Shown one piece after another: positions 7,758-15,487 of a DNA stretch of 43,955 bases. Source of the stretch: Lapidilactobacillus luobeiensis (GTDB lineage Bacteria > Bacillota > Bacilli > Lactobacillales > Lactobacillaceae). The notes under the pieces are model-generated. The model searched no databases. It worked only from the letters and a program-made list of their open reading frames with translations, and was not told where the DNA came from. Within the stretch, counting starts at the first letter, position 1. The number at the start of each line of letters is the position of its first letter. Location: contig NZ_BROC01000025.1 of assembly GCF_024345205.1 (NCBI RefSeq), forward strand, positions 1 through 43,955, written 5' to 3'. The position numbers and the translations under genes were made by a program.

Positions 7758-7947
7758 GCAACGCAGCCCGCGGCCAAGATTGAAACAGAAGAGACATAGC
7801 GAGTTAACCCCGAACTATGCAGTGGAAGTTACGGGTAAGATGTAGAAAATCAGCGAGTTTGCCCACCACACGCAACGTAGCCCACGGCCAAGATTAGAAT
7901 GGAACAGTAGCGACCAAGACAAGAAGCGAAAGTTTAGGTGTAGACTA

Positions 7948-8694
7948 ATGCAAAACAAGATATTGGTCTTGACCAAACAGCTCAAAATTTTCATTATGCT
8001 CAATGAGAAACTGGCGGAACAACATTATTCGGTCTTTAATGTCACCTCTGCCTTAAGCGCGGCCCAGGCGATCGCCAGTCAAGAATTTAACGCGGTGATC
8101 GTTGATTTAGATTGCTTAGGTTTCGAAGCTTCAAGTCAGTTGGTTGCGCAAAATCGTGAGGCGATCAATGGACCGATCGTGGCGCTTGACGCGGCCCCCT
8201 CAGCGGATAATCTATTGGCGTTGTTTGCTTTGCGGGTCGATGATTATTTATCAACGCAAGTTTCTTTTTCTGAACTGTCAGCGCGGCTCCAACAACGGAT
8301 CTGGGTCTATACGACACATGAGCACGAACGTCCAGAGCATCCTGAATTAGCTGACGAAGTGCAGTCTTCGGCGATCCATTTAGATGATTTGACGATCGAT
8401 CTGCAACATTATCAAGTCTTACGTCAAGGATTGGATCTGGGGCTCACCCCCAAAGAATTTAAACTCTTGATTTATTTGATCAACCATAATGGTCAAGTGC
8501 TCAGCCGCGAACAGATCTTGAACAATGTTTGGGGGTATGATGAGCTAGAATCCTCACGGATCGTTGATATTCATGTTAGTCACTTGCGCGATAAGATCGA
8601 GTTGGATTCAAAAAATCCGCAGATCATCAAAACAGTTCGTGGTTTTGGCTATATTTTCGAGGATAAACACTTGAAAATCGATTATCAAAAATAG
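7948..8694 (+). CDS. Orphan OmpR-family response regulator with a degenerate receiver
   Basis: The 248-residue protein has an N-terminal receiver-like domain (about 1-120) and a clear C-terminal winged-helix DNA-binding domain (about 145-240: TPKEFKLLIYLINHNGQVLS, then RIVDIHVSHLRDKIE, ending TVRGFGYIFE). The receiver looks impaired. The usual acidic pair after the first strand is replaced (KILVLTKQL), the expected Lys-Pro near its end is STQ (DDYLSTQVSF), and only the candidate phospho-Asp in VIVDLDCLG remains. No histidine kinase gene is adjacent. It may act independently of phosphorylation. The start ATG lacks a strong ribosome site. The gene sits between repeat locus A and ktrB; the target is unknown. 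Confidence 0.85.
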   Translation: MQNKILVLTKQLKIFIMLNEKLAEQHYSVFNVTSALSAAQAIASQEFNAVIVDLDCLGFEASSQLVAQNREAINGPIVALDAAPSADNLLALFALRVDDYLSTQVSFSELSARLQQRIWVYTTHEHERPEHPELADEVQSSAIHLDDLTIDLQHYQVLRQGLDLGLTPKEFKLLIYLINHNGQVLSREQILNNVWGYDELESSRIVDIHVSHLRDKIELDSKNPQIIKTVRGFGYIFEDKHLKIDYQK

Positions 8695-8699
8695 AGCAG

Positions 8700-8730
8700 G
8701 GCAACCGTTTGGAACGGGTTGCCTTTTTTG
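8700..8730 (+). terminator. Rho-independent terminator after the orphan regulator
   Basis: The stem GGCAACCGTT / AACGGGTTGCC (one bulge) is followed by six T at 8724-8729. Confidence 0.9.
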
Positions 8731-8751
8731 TTGGCCTTGATCTTGGCGGCA

Positions 8752-8788
8752 AACTGGTCACGATCGAACTGGTGACTTGTGCTATACT
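8752..8788 (+). promoter_or_regulatory. ktrBA promoter with two direct repeats
   Basis: An extended -10 (TGC TATACT, 8780-8788) lies 36 bases before the ktrB start. Two direct repeats AACTGGTSAC at 8752-8761 and 8767-8776 are spaced 15 bases apart, in the position expected for an activator or repressor at the -35 region. No good -35 hexamer is seen. Confidence 0.5.
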
Positions 8789-8823
8789 GAAAGCAATCAG
8801 AACGAGTTAGACAAGGGGTTGTT

Positions 8824-10215
8824 TTGTTTTTGGATGGGAAAAGAGTCCGCCATTTATCAGCCACACAATTGATCGCTTTGAGTTTTGTCGGGTTGATCTT
8901 ATTAGGAACATTATTATTGAATTTACCGATCGCCAGTAAGGATCAGCAATCCGTGGGTTTTTTGAACGCGCTATTCACCGCGACTTCTGCTAGCTGTGTC
9001 ACTGGCCTAGTGGTGGTCAACACACTGGCTCATTGGACGATTTTTGGGCAAGTGGTGATCATTACCTTGATCCAATTGGGTGCGCTAGGTTTTATTTCGA
9101 TTTTCTCGGCCAGCTTGTTATTGTTCAATCGGCGGATCTCGTTGGAGAATCGCGTGGTGATCAAAACCGCCTTTGGTCAGGAGCGGATCGGTGGGATGGG
9201 TGCGTTTATCAAACGGGTCGTCCAGATCACTTTAATGATCGAAATGGTCGGAGCCTTGTTACTGACGATATTTTTTCATCAAGCGGAATCGATCACTTGG
9301 GGCAAATCAGTTTACCAAGGCGTTTTTCACGCGATCTCGGCGTTTTGTAACGCAGGTTTCGATATTCTGGGCAATAGCAGTTTACAGCCATTCAACGGTA
9401 ACGGCGCTATTATTTTGACCGTTAGTGTTTTGATCATTTTGGGAGGACTAGGTTTCCCAGTGATCATCGAGTTCTTTCGGCGTTTGACCAGTAACCGGCA
9501 GTGGTCAGTCCGACGTCGCTTGCAAATGCTCTCGGTCCACGCCAAGATTGTTTTTGTGATGACTGGCAGTTTACTTCTGATCGGTACATTGACGATCTTA
9601 GGGTTGGAATGGCAAAATCAAGCGACTTTGGGTCCCTTATCTTGGGGTCAGAAAATCCTCAATGCTTTTTTTCAATCGGTGACATTGCGAACGGCGGGTT
9701 ATTTTTCAATTGATCAGGCCGGCCTAACGGACCTGAGTAAATTGATTTCTTCTCTATTGATGCTGATCGGCGGGTCACCGGCAGGCACTGCTGGCGGGAT
9801 CAAAACTGTTTCGATCGCCTTGATCTTGATCGCGGTCCATACGGCGATCAAAGGGCGTTCTGAGCTGATCAGTTTTCACCGGACTTTGCCGTTACAATTA
9901 TTACAAAAAGCTTTAACGGTGGTCTCGATGTTTGTGCTGTTGGTCTTGGGCGCGGTGGCGATCTTGACCTTTTCAGAACAGGATTCCGGCTTTCAGCATA
10001 GTTTACTAGATTTGGTTTTTGAAGTAAGCTCGGCATTGGGGACTGTGGGATTAACAACGGGGATCACGCCACATTTAAGTGATATCGGCAAGATCGTGAT
10101 CGCGCTTTGCATGTTTATTGGGCGGCTATCACCGATCACCGTGATGGTGGCGTTGACTCATCATATGAATCAACATGATGTCCACTATCCGAGTGCGACA
10201 GTCATGATCGGATAA
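8824..10215 (+). CDS. ktrB: Potassium uptake channel subunit KtrB (TrkH family)
   Basis: The 463-residue protein consists of four M1-P-M2 repeats. The four filter-containing loops are recognisable: TATSASCVTGLVV, ISAFCNAGFD, SVTLRTAGYF and SALGTVGLTTG. The Gly in each filter marks the K+-selective pore. The size and the lack of extra N-terminal helices fit KtrB rather than TrkH. Translation starts at TTG 8824 with AAGGGG upstream; no in-frame ATG is nearby. The KtrA gating subunit follows 10 bases later, making a two-gene K+ (probably Na+-coupled) uptake operon in the cytoplasmic membrane. Confidence 0.92.
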   Translation: MFLDGKRVRHLSATQLIALSFVGLILLGTLLLNLPIASKDQQSVGFLNALFTATSASCVTGLVVVNTLAHWTIFGQVVIITLIQLGALGFISIFSASLLLFNRRISLENRVVIKTAFGQERIGGMGAFIKRVVQITLMIEMVGALLLTIFFHQAESITWGKSVYQGVFHAISAFCNAGFDILGNSSLQPFNGNGAIILTVSVLIILGGLGFPVIIEFFRRLTSNRQWSVRRRLQMLSVHAKIVFVMTGSLLLIGTLTILGLEWQNQATLGPLSWGQKILNAFFQSVTLRTAGYFSIDQAGLTDLSKLISSLLMLIGGSPAGTAGGIKTVSIALILIAVHTAIKGRSELISFHRTLPLQLLQKALTVVSMFVLLVLGAVAILTFSEQDSGFQHSLLDLVFEVSSALGTVGLTTGITPHLSDIGKIVIALCMFIGRLSPITVMVALTHHMNQHDVHYPSATVMIG

Positions 10216-10225
10216 GGAGATAAAA

Positions 10226-10864
10226 ATGGATATTGATCGTACTAATTTACAGTTCGCGGTTTTTGGTCTCGGCCGTTTCGGCATGAGTATCGTACGGACC
10301 TTGGCTGACTATGATGCGACTGTTTTGGCCTGTGATATCAAAGAGGAGCGTTTGAATGAAGCGGCGGATTACACCAACCATTTGGTTCAAGCTGATGTTT
10401 CTGATGCTGATACGTTAAAAGGCTTAGACCTTGCTGATTTTGACGTGGTCGTTTTAGCGATGGGTGAGAATTTTGAGGCGGCGATCATGGCAACGATGAC
10501 GGCTAAAGAATTGGGTGTTCCCAAGGTCGTTGTCAAAGCGCTAGGTGAACGACAGAAGCAGATTCTCGAGAAACTTGGTGCCGATCGCGTGATCTTGCCA
10601 GAAATCGAAATGGGTGAAAAAATCGCTCACAGTTTGATCGACCCGGACATGATCGATATTTTGGAACGTGCGGGTCGGCAAGCTATCACCGAAGTACATC
10701 CGCGGGCGCAATGGGTCGGACATACCGTGGCCGATTTGGATATTCGCAACAAATACGATTATAACATTATGGCTGTGATCCGTAATCAGGAGATCATTAT
10801 TCCCGTGCCCGCAGATCTGACTTTACAAACGGATGACGTCTTGATCATGTTAAGCGCGGAATAG
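10226..10864 (+). CDS. ktrA: Potassium channel regulatory subunit KtrA (RCK)
   Basis: The 212-residue cytoplasmic protein has an N-terminal Rossmann RCK domain (VFGLGRFGMSIVRTLADYDA, then DIKEERLNEA and VQADVSD) and a C-terminal RCK_C domain from about residue 135 to the end. It assembles as an octameric ring on KtrB and gates it with ATP/ADP; in Firmicutes the RCK_C domain often binds c-di-AMP, which is known for the family and not visible here. It has AAGGAGAT upstream and is 10 bases from ktrB. Confidence 0.93.
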   Translation: MDIDRTNLQFAVFGLGRFGMSIVRTLADYDATVLACDIKEERLNEAADYTNHLVQADVSDADTLKGLDLADFDVVVLAMGENFEAAIMATMTAKELGVPKVVVKALGERQKQILEKLGADRVILPEIEMGEKIAHSLIDPDMIDILERAGRQAITEVHPRAQWVGHTVADLDIRNKYDYNIMAVIRNQEIIIPVPADLTLQTDDVLIMLSAE

Positions 10865-11088
10865 AGTCTGCCACTGGTCAGTTATGAATTGATGGTGGGG
10901 CAGGTATCCTGTGGTCTGATTGGGGTATGGCCAGCAACCGCCTCACCATTTCGGCTAACCATCGCTCACCTGGCGGAGCACAAGTTGCGTCAAGCTACTT
11001 GCGACTCGAATGAGCAATCCCAACCGGAGCTGCAGGCAGGGTCTGTCAGGAATTCCCGAGTTTTTGGTAACAAAATGTAACTTGCCAC
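10865..11088. other. Gene-free stretch with imperfect inverted repeats
   Basis: No credible gene lies here. From about 10905 to 11030 there are several short complementary segments (GCTCA / TGAGC, GTTGCG / CTTGCGAC) and a motif GCAACCGCCTCA also found in the module outer stem of the repeat loci. It could be a decayed copy of one of the structured elements. No terminator for ktrA is evident. Confidence 0.35.
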
Positions 11089-11118
11089 TTGACAAGGACC
11101 TGTTTTTTCTGGAATAAT
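11089..11118 (+). promoter_or_regulatory. Promoter of the P-type ATPase gene
   Basis: A -35 TTGACA (11089-11094) is followed after 18 bases by AATAAT (11113-11118). This predicts a 5' leader of about 115 bases before the ATG. Confidence 0.7.
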
Positions 11119-11124
11119 AATTGT

Positions 11125-11240
11125 AACGAAATATTGCACGATCGGTTGGAGCTATGCTTTCAAGGCGAGCCTTCTTGGGGTGAAGAAGGGCCTTTTAGGC
11201 GTAGTTCTTTTTGTCGGTCTGAATTGAAAAGGAGTTTACT
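11125..11240 (+). promoter_or_regulatory. Structured leader of the P-type ATPase mRNA
   Basis: The leader contains a hairpin CCTTCTT (11170-11176) / AAGAAGG (11183-11189) followed by short T-rich runs, then AAAAGGAG at the ribosome site. It could be a cis-regulatory leader for cation control, but it does not match the manganese riboswitch consensus that I know for such ATPases. Confidence 0.3.
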
Positions 11241-14027
11241 ATGTTTTATAACCAACATCGAAAAGAGGTCCTCGAAAAACTACAAACTTCCCGTTTTCGC
11301 GGGTTGACTGAAACGGAAGCGGCGAATCGCTTAGCTCGTGATGGGCGCAATGAGTTGGTCCAAAAACAGCCTGATCCTGGTTGGAAGATTTTTATCCGGT
11401 CGTTTAAAGAGCCGATCGTGATCGTTCTTTGGATCGCGGTGGCTTTGGCGATCCTTAGTTCGATCTATGATTTCCAGATCAATGGCGATTTTAGTCATGG
11501 GCGGGCGTCACTTTATGAAGCAATCGCGATTTTTGCGTTGATCATTGGTAATGCGGTCCTTTCCTATGTGCAGGAAACAAAGGCGCAGAAGTCGTTGGAT
11601 TCTTTGAAACAGTTGGCCGATCATCAAGTCGCGGTTTTACGTGATGAGGACTGGCAGAAAGTCGACGCGGCGGAGCTAGTCGTCGGTGATATCGTGTCAG
11701 TCAAGATGGGGGATTTCTTAGACGCGGATCTGCGTTGGTTGGCCGCAAACGAATTACAGATCAATGAATCTCATCTGACCGGCGAAGCTGAACCGGTGCT
11801 GAAAACGCGGTTCATGTTAGCTGATGATACCCAACTTGGTGACCGCACTAACATGGGTTTCTCGGGCTCAACGGTAGTCAATGGCAATGGCGTTGGCGTC
11901 GTAGTCGCCACGGGGATGGCGACTGAATTGGGACATATCGCGAATTTGCTCGACAGTGTCGAAGCTAAAAAAACACCGATCGAGCAGACGATGGCTAATT
12001 TAACGCGGAAATTGATGTATGTCGCGGCGGCGATCGTGGTGATCGTATTAGGTTATGGCATTGCGAAAGAAGTGATTGCGACTGGTCAGCTCACAGTCAG
12101 TGGCGTGGCCGATAATTTATCCACTGCGATCGCGTTAGCGGTTGCGGCGATCCCCGACGCGTTACCGGTCGTGTTGTCGATCGTCCTAACCATCGGCGCC
12201 ACCAGCTTAGCTAAGAGCAAAGGCTTGATCAAGTCACTAAATAGTGTAGAAACGCTTGGCGCGACAACGTTCATCGCTTCTGATAAAACCGGGACCTTAA
12301 CTAAAAACGAAATGACAGTCACCGATTTTTGGGCTAATGGCATCGCCTATGAGGTCGATGGTAATGGTTATGAACCGATCGGTGAGATCGAACCCGTTGA
12401 AGAAGCCGATGTGGGCCGTTTCGATTACCAACGCTTTATCCATGCGGCGGTTTTGAATAATGAGGCGAGCGTTACCCAAAACGAACACGGCAATTATCGT
12501 CCTTTTGGCAATCCAACTGATGTTTCCCTGATCGTGCTGGGTCAAAAAGATAAAGTCTTTCGTGACGATCTACTGAATCAAACGGGTCAGGATGATTATG
12601 ATATCCTTCGGGTCTTTCCATTCGACAGTACCCGCAAAATGATGAGTGTTGTGGTCAAAGATGGCGCGCACTTCAAGGTTTTGACTAAAGGTGCTCCGGA
12701 CGTGATCTTAACGAAAACCGATCAAGTGTGGCTCAATGATCAAATGCGACCGATCGCTGCGGCTCGTGATCTAGTGGAAGCGCAGATCCATACTTATGCG
12801 AAACAGGCTTTGCGAACTTTAGCGGTCGCTGAACGGACCATTTCAGCTGAAATGGCGGAGAATGGGAGTCAAGGCGAGTTAGAACAGCATCTACAACTGT
12901 TGGGGATCGCGGGGATCATTGATCCACCGCGTGCGGAAGTCAAACGTTCCGTGGCGATCCTGGAAAGGGCAGGGGTCAATGTGGTGATGATCACAGGAGA
13001 TCATGCGGAGACTGCGCGCGCGATTGCTTATCGCTTGGGGATCGTGCACGATCAGGCCGCTCGTGTTGTTCAAGGCCGTGAGATCGAAGCGATGAGTGAT
13101 CAAGAGTTAGCGGCGATCGTTCCAGATATTCGCGTCTATGCGCGGGTCTCCCCTGAACACAAGCAGCGAGTGGTCAAGGCGCTTCAGGGTCATCAAGAGA
13201 TCGTGGCGATGACCGGTGATGGCGTTAACGATGCGCCAGCTTTACGTGCGGCTGATATCGGGATCGCCATGGGGATCAATGGTACTGAAGTTACCAAGGA
13301 TTCTGCTGATTTGATCTTGATGGATGATAAGTTTACGACGATCGAAAAATCAGTGGCGGCAGGTCGAACCATTTTTGGCAATATCAAAAACTTCATTCGG
13401 CATGAACTGACGACCAATGTCGCAGAAGTCCTGTCCTTGTTATTAGGTGTTTTCTTTATTACCGCGCCGATCGGTGAAGTTTCAGAACTAACACCAACAC
13501 TGACCGCATTGATGGTCCTATGGGTCAATATGATCAGTGACGCGTTACCTTCTTTCGCTTTAGGTTATGATGAAGCTGAACGTAATATCATGACTGAAAA
13601 GCCGCGAGATACGAAACAATCGGTTTTTGCTAATGGCTTACTCTCACGGGTCTTGATTCGTGGCGTCGTGATGGGCGGTTTGGTCTTTGGCGCCTTTGTC
13701 TGGGCGGCACAATCAGGCTATTCGGCGGCAGAGTGTCAAACGATCGCCTTTCTGACTTTGGTTTTCGGCCAATTATGGCACGTTTTTGACGCTCGTAGTT
13801 CTCAAACCCTATTTCGCCGTAATCCCTTCAGTAATCTTCATTTAGTCGCGGCGGTCTCCTTTGCGGCGATCGCTTCATTGGTGGTCACGATGTTTCCTTT
13901 ATTCACTGCTGTTTTTGGAACAGTGCCCCTGACTTGGCAACTTTATTTGGCCGTGATCTTCATTCCGGCGTTGCCGACCTTGATCCTATCAGGATTGAAG
14001 GAACTATTTCCGATCACGTTGTGGTGA
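11241..14027 (+). CDS. Cation-transporting P-type ATPase (P2 type, probably Ca2+)
   Basis: The 928-residue pump has the order of P2A/B ATPases: N-terminal cation-ATPase domain, actuator with LTGEAEPV, phosphorylation motif ASDKTGTLT (Asp348), nucleotide-binding KGAPD, hinge MITGDHAET and MTGDGVNDAPAL, then four to six C-terminal helices. In helix M6 the ligands LWVNMISDALP (Asn, Asp) are as in Ca2+ pumps. In M4 the usual PEGLP is PDALP, so the acidic ligand is Asp instead of Glu. This makes the ion uncertain (Ca2+, Mn2+ or Na+). ATG 11241 follows AAGGAG. It is monocistronic with its own promoter and terminator. Confidence 0.9.
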   Translation: MFYNQHRKEVLEKLQTSRFRGLTETEAANRLARDGRNELVQKQPDPGWKIFIRSFKEPIVIVLWIAVALAILSSIYDFQINGDFSHGRASLYEAIAIFALIIGNAVLSYVQETKAQKSLDSLKQLADHQVAVLRDEDWQKVDAAELVVGDIVSVKMGDFLDADLRWLAANELQINESHLTGEAEPVLKTRFMLADDTQLGDRTNMGFSGSTVVNGNGVGVVVATGMATELGHIANLLDSVEAKKTPIEQTMANLTRKLMYVAAAIVVIVLGYGIAKEVIATGQLTVSGVADNLSTAIALAVAAIPDALPVVLSIVLTIGATSLAKSKGLIKSLNSVETLGATTFIASDKTGTLTKNEMTVTDFWANGIAYEVDGNGYEPIGEIEPVEEADVGRFDYQRFIHAAVLNNEASVTQNEHGNYRPFGNPTDVSLIVLGQKDKVFRDDLLNQTGQDDYDILRVFPFDSTRKMMSVVVKDGAHFKVLTKGAPDVILTKTDQVWLNDQMRPIAAARDLVEAQIHTYAKQALRTLAVAERTISAEMAENGSQGELEQHLQLLGIAGIIDPPRAEVKRSVAILERAGVNVVMITGDHAETARAIAYRLGIVHDQAARVVQGREIEAMSDQELAAIVPDIRVYARVSPEHKQRVVKALQGHQEIVAMTGDGVNDAPALRAADIGIAMGINGTEVTKDSADLILMDDKFTTIEKSVAAGRTIFGNIKNFIRHELTTNVAEVLSLLLGVFFITAPIGEVSELTPTLTALMVLWVNMISDALPSFALGYDEAERNIMTEKPRDTKQSVFANGLLSRVLIRGVVMGGLVFGAFVWAAQSGYSAAECQTIAFLTLVFGQLWHVFDARSSQTLFRRNPFSNLHLVAAVSFAAIASLVVTMFPLFTAVFGTVPLTWQLYLAVIFIPALPTLILSGLKELFPITLW

Positions 14028-14065
14028 AACGGTTCTGACTGATCGATCAGAATAAAGATTGAAAA

Positions 14066-14117
14066 AAGAATCTGTCCTCACTTTTCTAGGGAAAATTGAG
14101 AACAGGTTCTTTTATTG
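14066..14117 (+). terminator. Long hairpin terminator after the P-type ATPase
   Basis: AGAATCTGTCCTCACTTTTC pairs imperfectly with GAAAATTGAGAACAGGTTCT across a short TAGG loop. A T-rich tail (TTTATTG) follows. Confidence 0.8.
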
Positions 14118-14157
14118 TTAGTGAAAACAACTAACGATTTTGTTAGGTACTTTCTTA

Positions 14158-14216
14158 TTGTTTATCGATAAATCAATGCTATAATAAGATGATTGGATTT
14201 ATCGATAGTCGATAAA
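14158..14216 (+). promoter_or_regulatory. Promoter with two palindromic operators
   Basis: A -35 TTGTTT (14158-14163), a 16-base spacer and -10 TATAAT (14180-14185). A perfect palindrome TTTATCGATAAA (14161-14172) lies between -35 and -10. A second, TTTATCGA-TAG-TCGATAAA (14198-14216), lies just downstream of the start point. The arrangement is that of a repressor operator pair. The XRE regulator encoded at 15191 is the obvious candidate, giving autoregulation. Confidence 0.75.
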
Positions 14217-14229
14217 GGAGAGAAAATCT

Positions 14230-14709
14230 ATGAAACGTGAAACACGATTTCTACAATTGGCGCTGATCGTGTTAGCGCTAGGGTTGACCGCTGTCTGTGT
14301 GCTCGTCCTACCTCATTTTTTGATTGGAGTAGCTCGACTTTTTCCTGGAGCTTGGTGGTGGCCGCTTTTATTAGGCGGTGGTTTATATCTCACCGCAGTT
14401 TTATTTGCTGGGATCCTCTGGCAGGCTTGGCGTTTACTTCGGCGTATTCAACAACGAATCGCATTTGCCCCGGCTTCGGTCAAGGCTTTGACGCTCATTC
14501 GTGATCAGGCCTTCCTGATCGGCTTGATCTATGGACTTGAATTGCCGATCTTCTATTTGTGGGCCGACCGTGATGATGCTCCTGGCCTGCTGGCACTCGC
14601 CTTGGTGTTTGTAGGTGCGGCCCTGGTGATCGGTGTTTTTGCAGGCGTCTTGAAACAATTGTTGCAACAGGCTCTGACCTTACAAGAAGAACACGACTTA
14701 ACGATTTAG
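14230..14709 (+). CDS. DUF2975-like membrane protein (first)
   Basis: The 159-residue protein has four hydrophobic segments (about residues 9-30, 42-65, 93-112, 120-145) with a basic loop RLLRRIQQR between the second and third. This resembles the DUF2975 family, usually found next to small YozG-like XRE regulators, as here. The function of the family is unknown. It is the first gene of a three-gene operon behind the palindromic operators. The next gene is a paralogue of similar length and layout. The ATG is preceded by AAAGGAGAG. Confidence 0.75.
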   Translation: MKRETRFLQLALIVLALGLTAVCVLVLPHFLIGVARLFPGAWWWPLLLGGGLYLTAVLFAGILWQAWRLLRRIQQRIAFAPASVKALTLIRDQAFLIGLIYGLELPIFYLWADRDDAPGLLALALVFVGAALVIGVFAGVLKQLLQQALTLQEEHDLTI

Positions 14710-14720
14710 GAGGAATCAAG

Positions 14721-15194
14721 ATGACCAAAACTGTGCGTTTTTTACAATTCGTTTTATTCTTGCTAGGAGCACTTGAAACGTTGATGTTGATAGATCTTGT
14801 GCCCACCATCCTACGAGATTGGCTAAGTGTGATCGGTTGGTTGCCTGGCCTGGTCTGGGCTACGATCCTAATGTATCTTGCTGGTGGGGTCGGCTTCGTT
14901 GTGCTCGGCCTGAGTATTCATTTATTGCAACGCTTACTAAAAATCCAGTTCATCGCGCCAATGATCCAACAACGATTAAAAACGATCCAGCGATTATTGT
15001 GGAGCATCAATGGGTTACAACTGCTTTGCTTACCCGTTTGGTTTCCCTACGTTCAAGCAGTCCGGGTACCTCAAGTTTTGGTGTTCAATCTGATTTTCTT
15101 TTTGGGAATGTTTAGTTTAGGCGTATTGGCACTGCTATTACGTCAGCTCAGTGAACGCCAAGCGGCCGCAATTAAAAATGGGGTGCCGCAATGA
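14721..15194 (+). CDS. DUF2975-like membrane protein (second)
   Basis: The 157-residue protein has four hydrophobic segments and the same N-terminal pattern as its neighbour (basic start followed by RFLQFVLFLLGALE). A basic loop (LLQRLLKIQF) sits between helices two and three. AGGAGG is 7 bases upstream. The stop overlaps the start of the XRE gene (ATGA), so translation is coupled. Two diverged copies suggest a heteromeric membrane complex, but this is inference. Confidence 0.75.
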   Translation: MTKTVRFLQFVLFLLGALETLMLIDLVPTILRDWLSVIGWLPGLVWATILMYLAGGVGFVVLGLSIHLLQRLLKIQFIAPMIQQRLKTIQRLLWSINGLQLLCLPVWFPYVQAVRVPQVLVFNLIFFLGMFSLGVLALLLRQLSERQAAAIKNGVPQ

Positions 15195-15412
15195 AAATCA
15201 TTGTTGATTTAGATCGCCTGTTGGCCGAACGACAAATGACCTTGACTGAATTATCGCAACAAGTTGGGCTGACATTGGCCAATCTATCGATTTTAAAAAC
15301 GGGTAAGGCCCGGGCGATCCGTTTTTCTACTTTGGCTGCGATCTGCGCCGCGCTTGACTGCCAACCTGGTGATCTTTTGAAATATTTGCCAGATGATCAT
15401 ACCGATATTTAG
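15191..15412 (+). CDS. Small XRE-family transcriptional regulator (YozG-like)
   Basis: The 73-residue protein is almost entirely one Cro/C1 helix-turn-helix: LLAERQMTLTELSQQVGLTL (helices 1-2), NLSILKTGKARAIRFSTL (recognition and helix 4), and AAICAALDCQPGDLLKY (helix 5). It overlaps the preceding gene by four bases. Proteins of this size and pattern commonly accompany DUF2975 genes. Binding to the palindromes at 14161 and 14198 is a reasonable inference. Confidence 0.85.
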   Translation: MKIIVDLDRLLAERQMTLTELSQQVGLTLANLSILKTGKARAIRFSTLAAICAALDCQPGDLLKYLPDDHTDI

Positions 15413-15426
15413 TTTTACCGAGAAAA

Positions 15427-15468
15427 AAATCAGTTCAGTCATCTTCAGATGATCGAACTGATTTTTGT
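15427..15468 (+). terminator. Bidirectional terminator between the XRE and EAL genes
   Basis: The stem AATCAGTTCAGTCATC / GATGATCGAACTGATT around a TTCA loop has T-rich flanks on both strands. It can serve the plus-strand operon and the minus-strand EAL gene. Confidence 0.85.
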
Positions 15469-15487
15469 TTGTTAAAATAGTCTGGAC

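Larger units (their letters stand above)
7070..7890 (+). repeat. Intergenic structured repeat locus A (two inverted modules, spacer, tail)
   Basis: This 930-base gap between phoU and the regulator gene at 7948 holds no convincing gene. It matches loci at about 18270-19225, 35885-36630 and, reverse-complemented, 22850-23795. Layout: an approach segment with GTGCGGCTTCTG, module 1 (7142-7307), a spacer of about 330 bases, module 2 (7635-7757) in inverted orientation, and a tail in which the 3' arm of module 2 recurs in altered form. Open frames across it are broken differently in each copy, so they are not credible coding regions. Confidence 0.85.

Noticed and set aside
7529-7797. Open frames on both strands within repeat locus A (and similar ones at 18121-18486, 18822-19204, 22871-23182, 23589-23868, 35724-36184)
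   Set aside because: They lie inside the structured modules, lack ribosome sites, and are broken or shifted differently in each copy. The conserved signal is base pairing, not protein, except possibly in the spacers of C and D.
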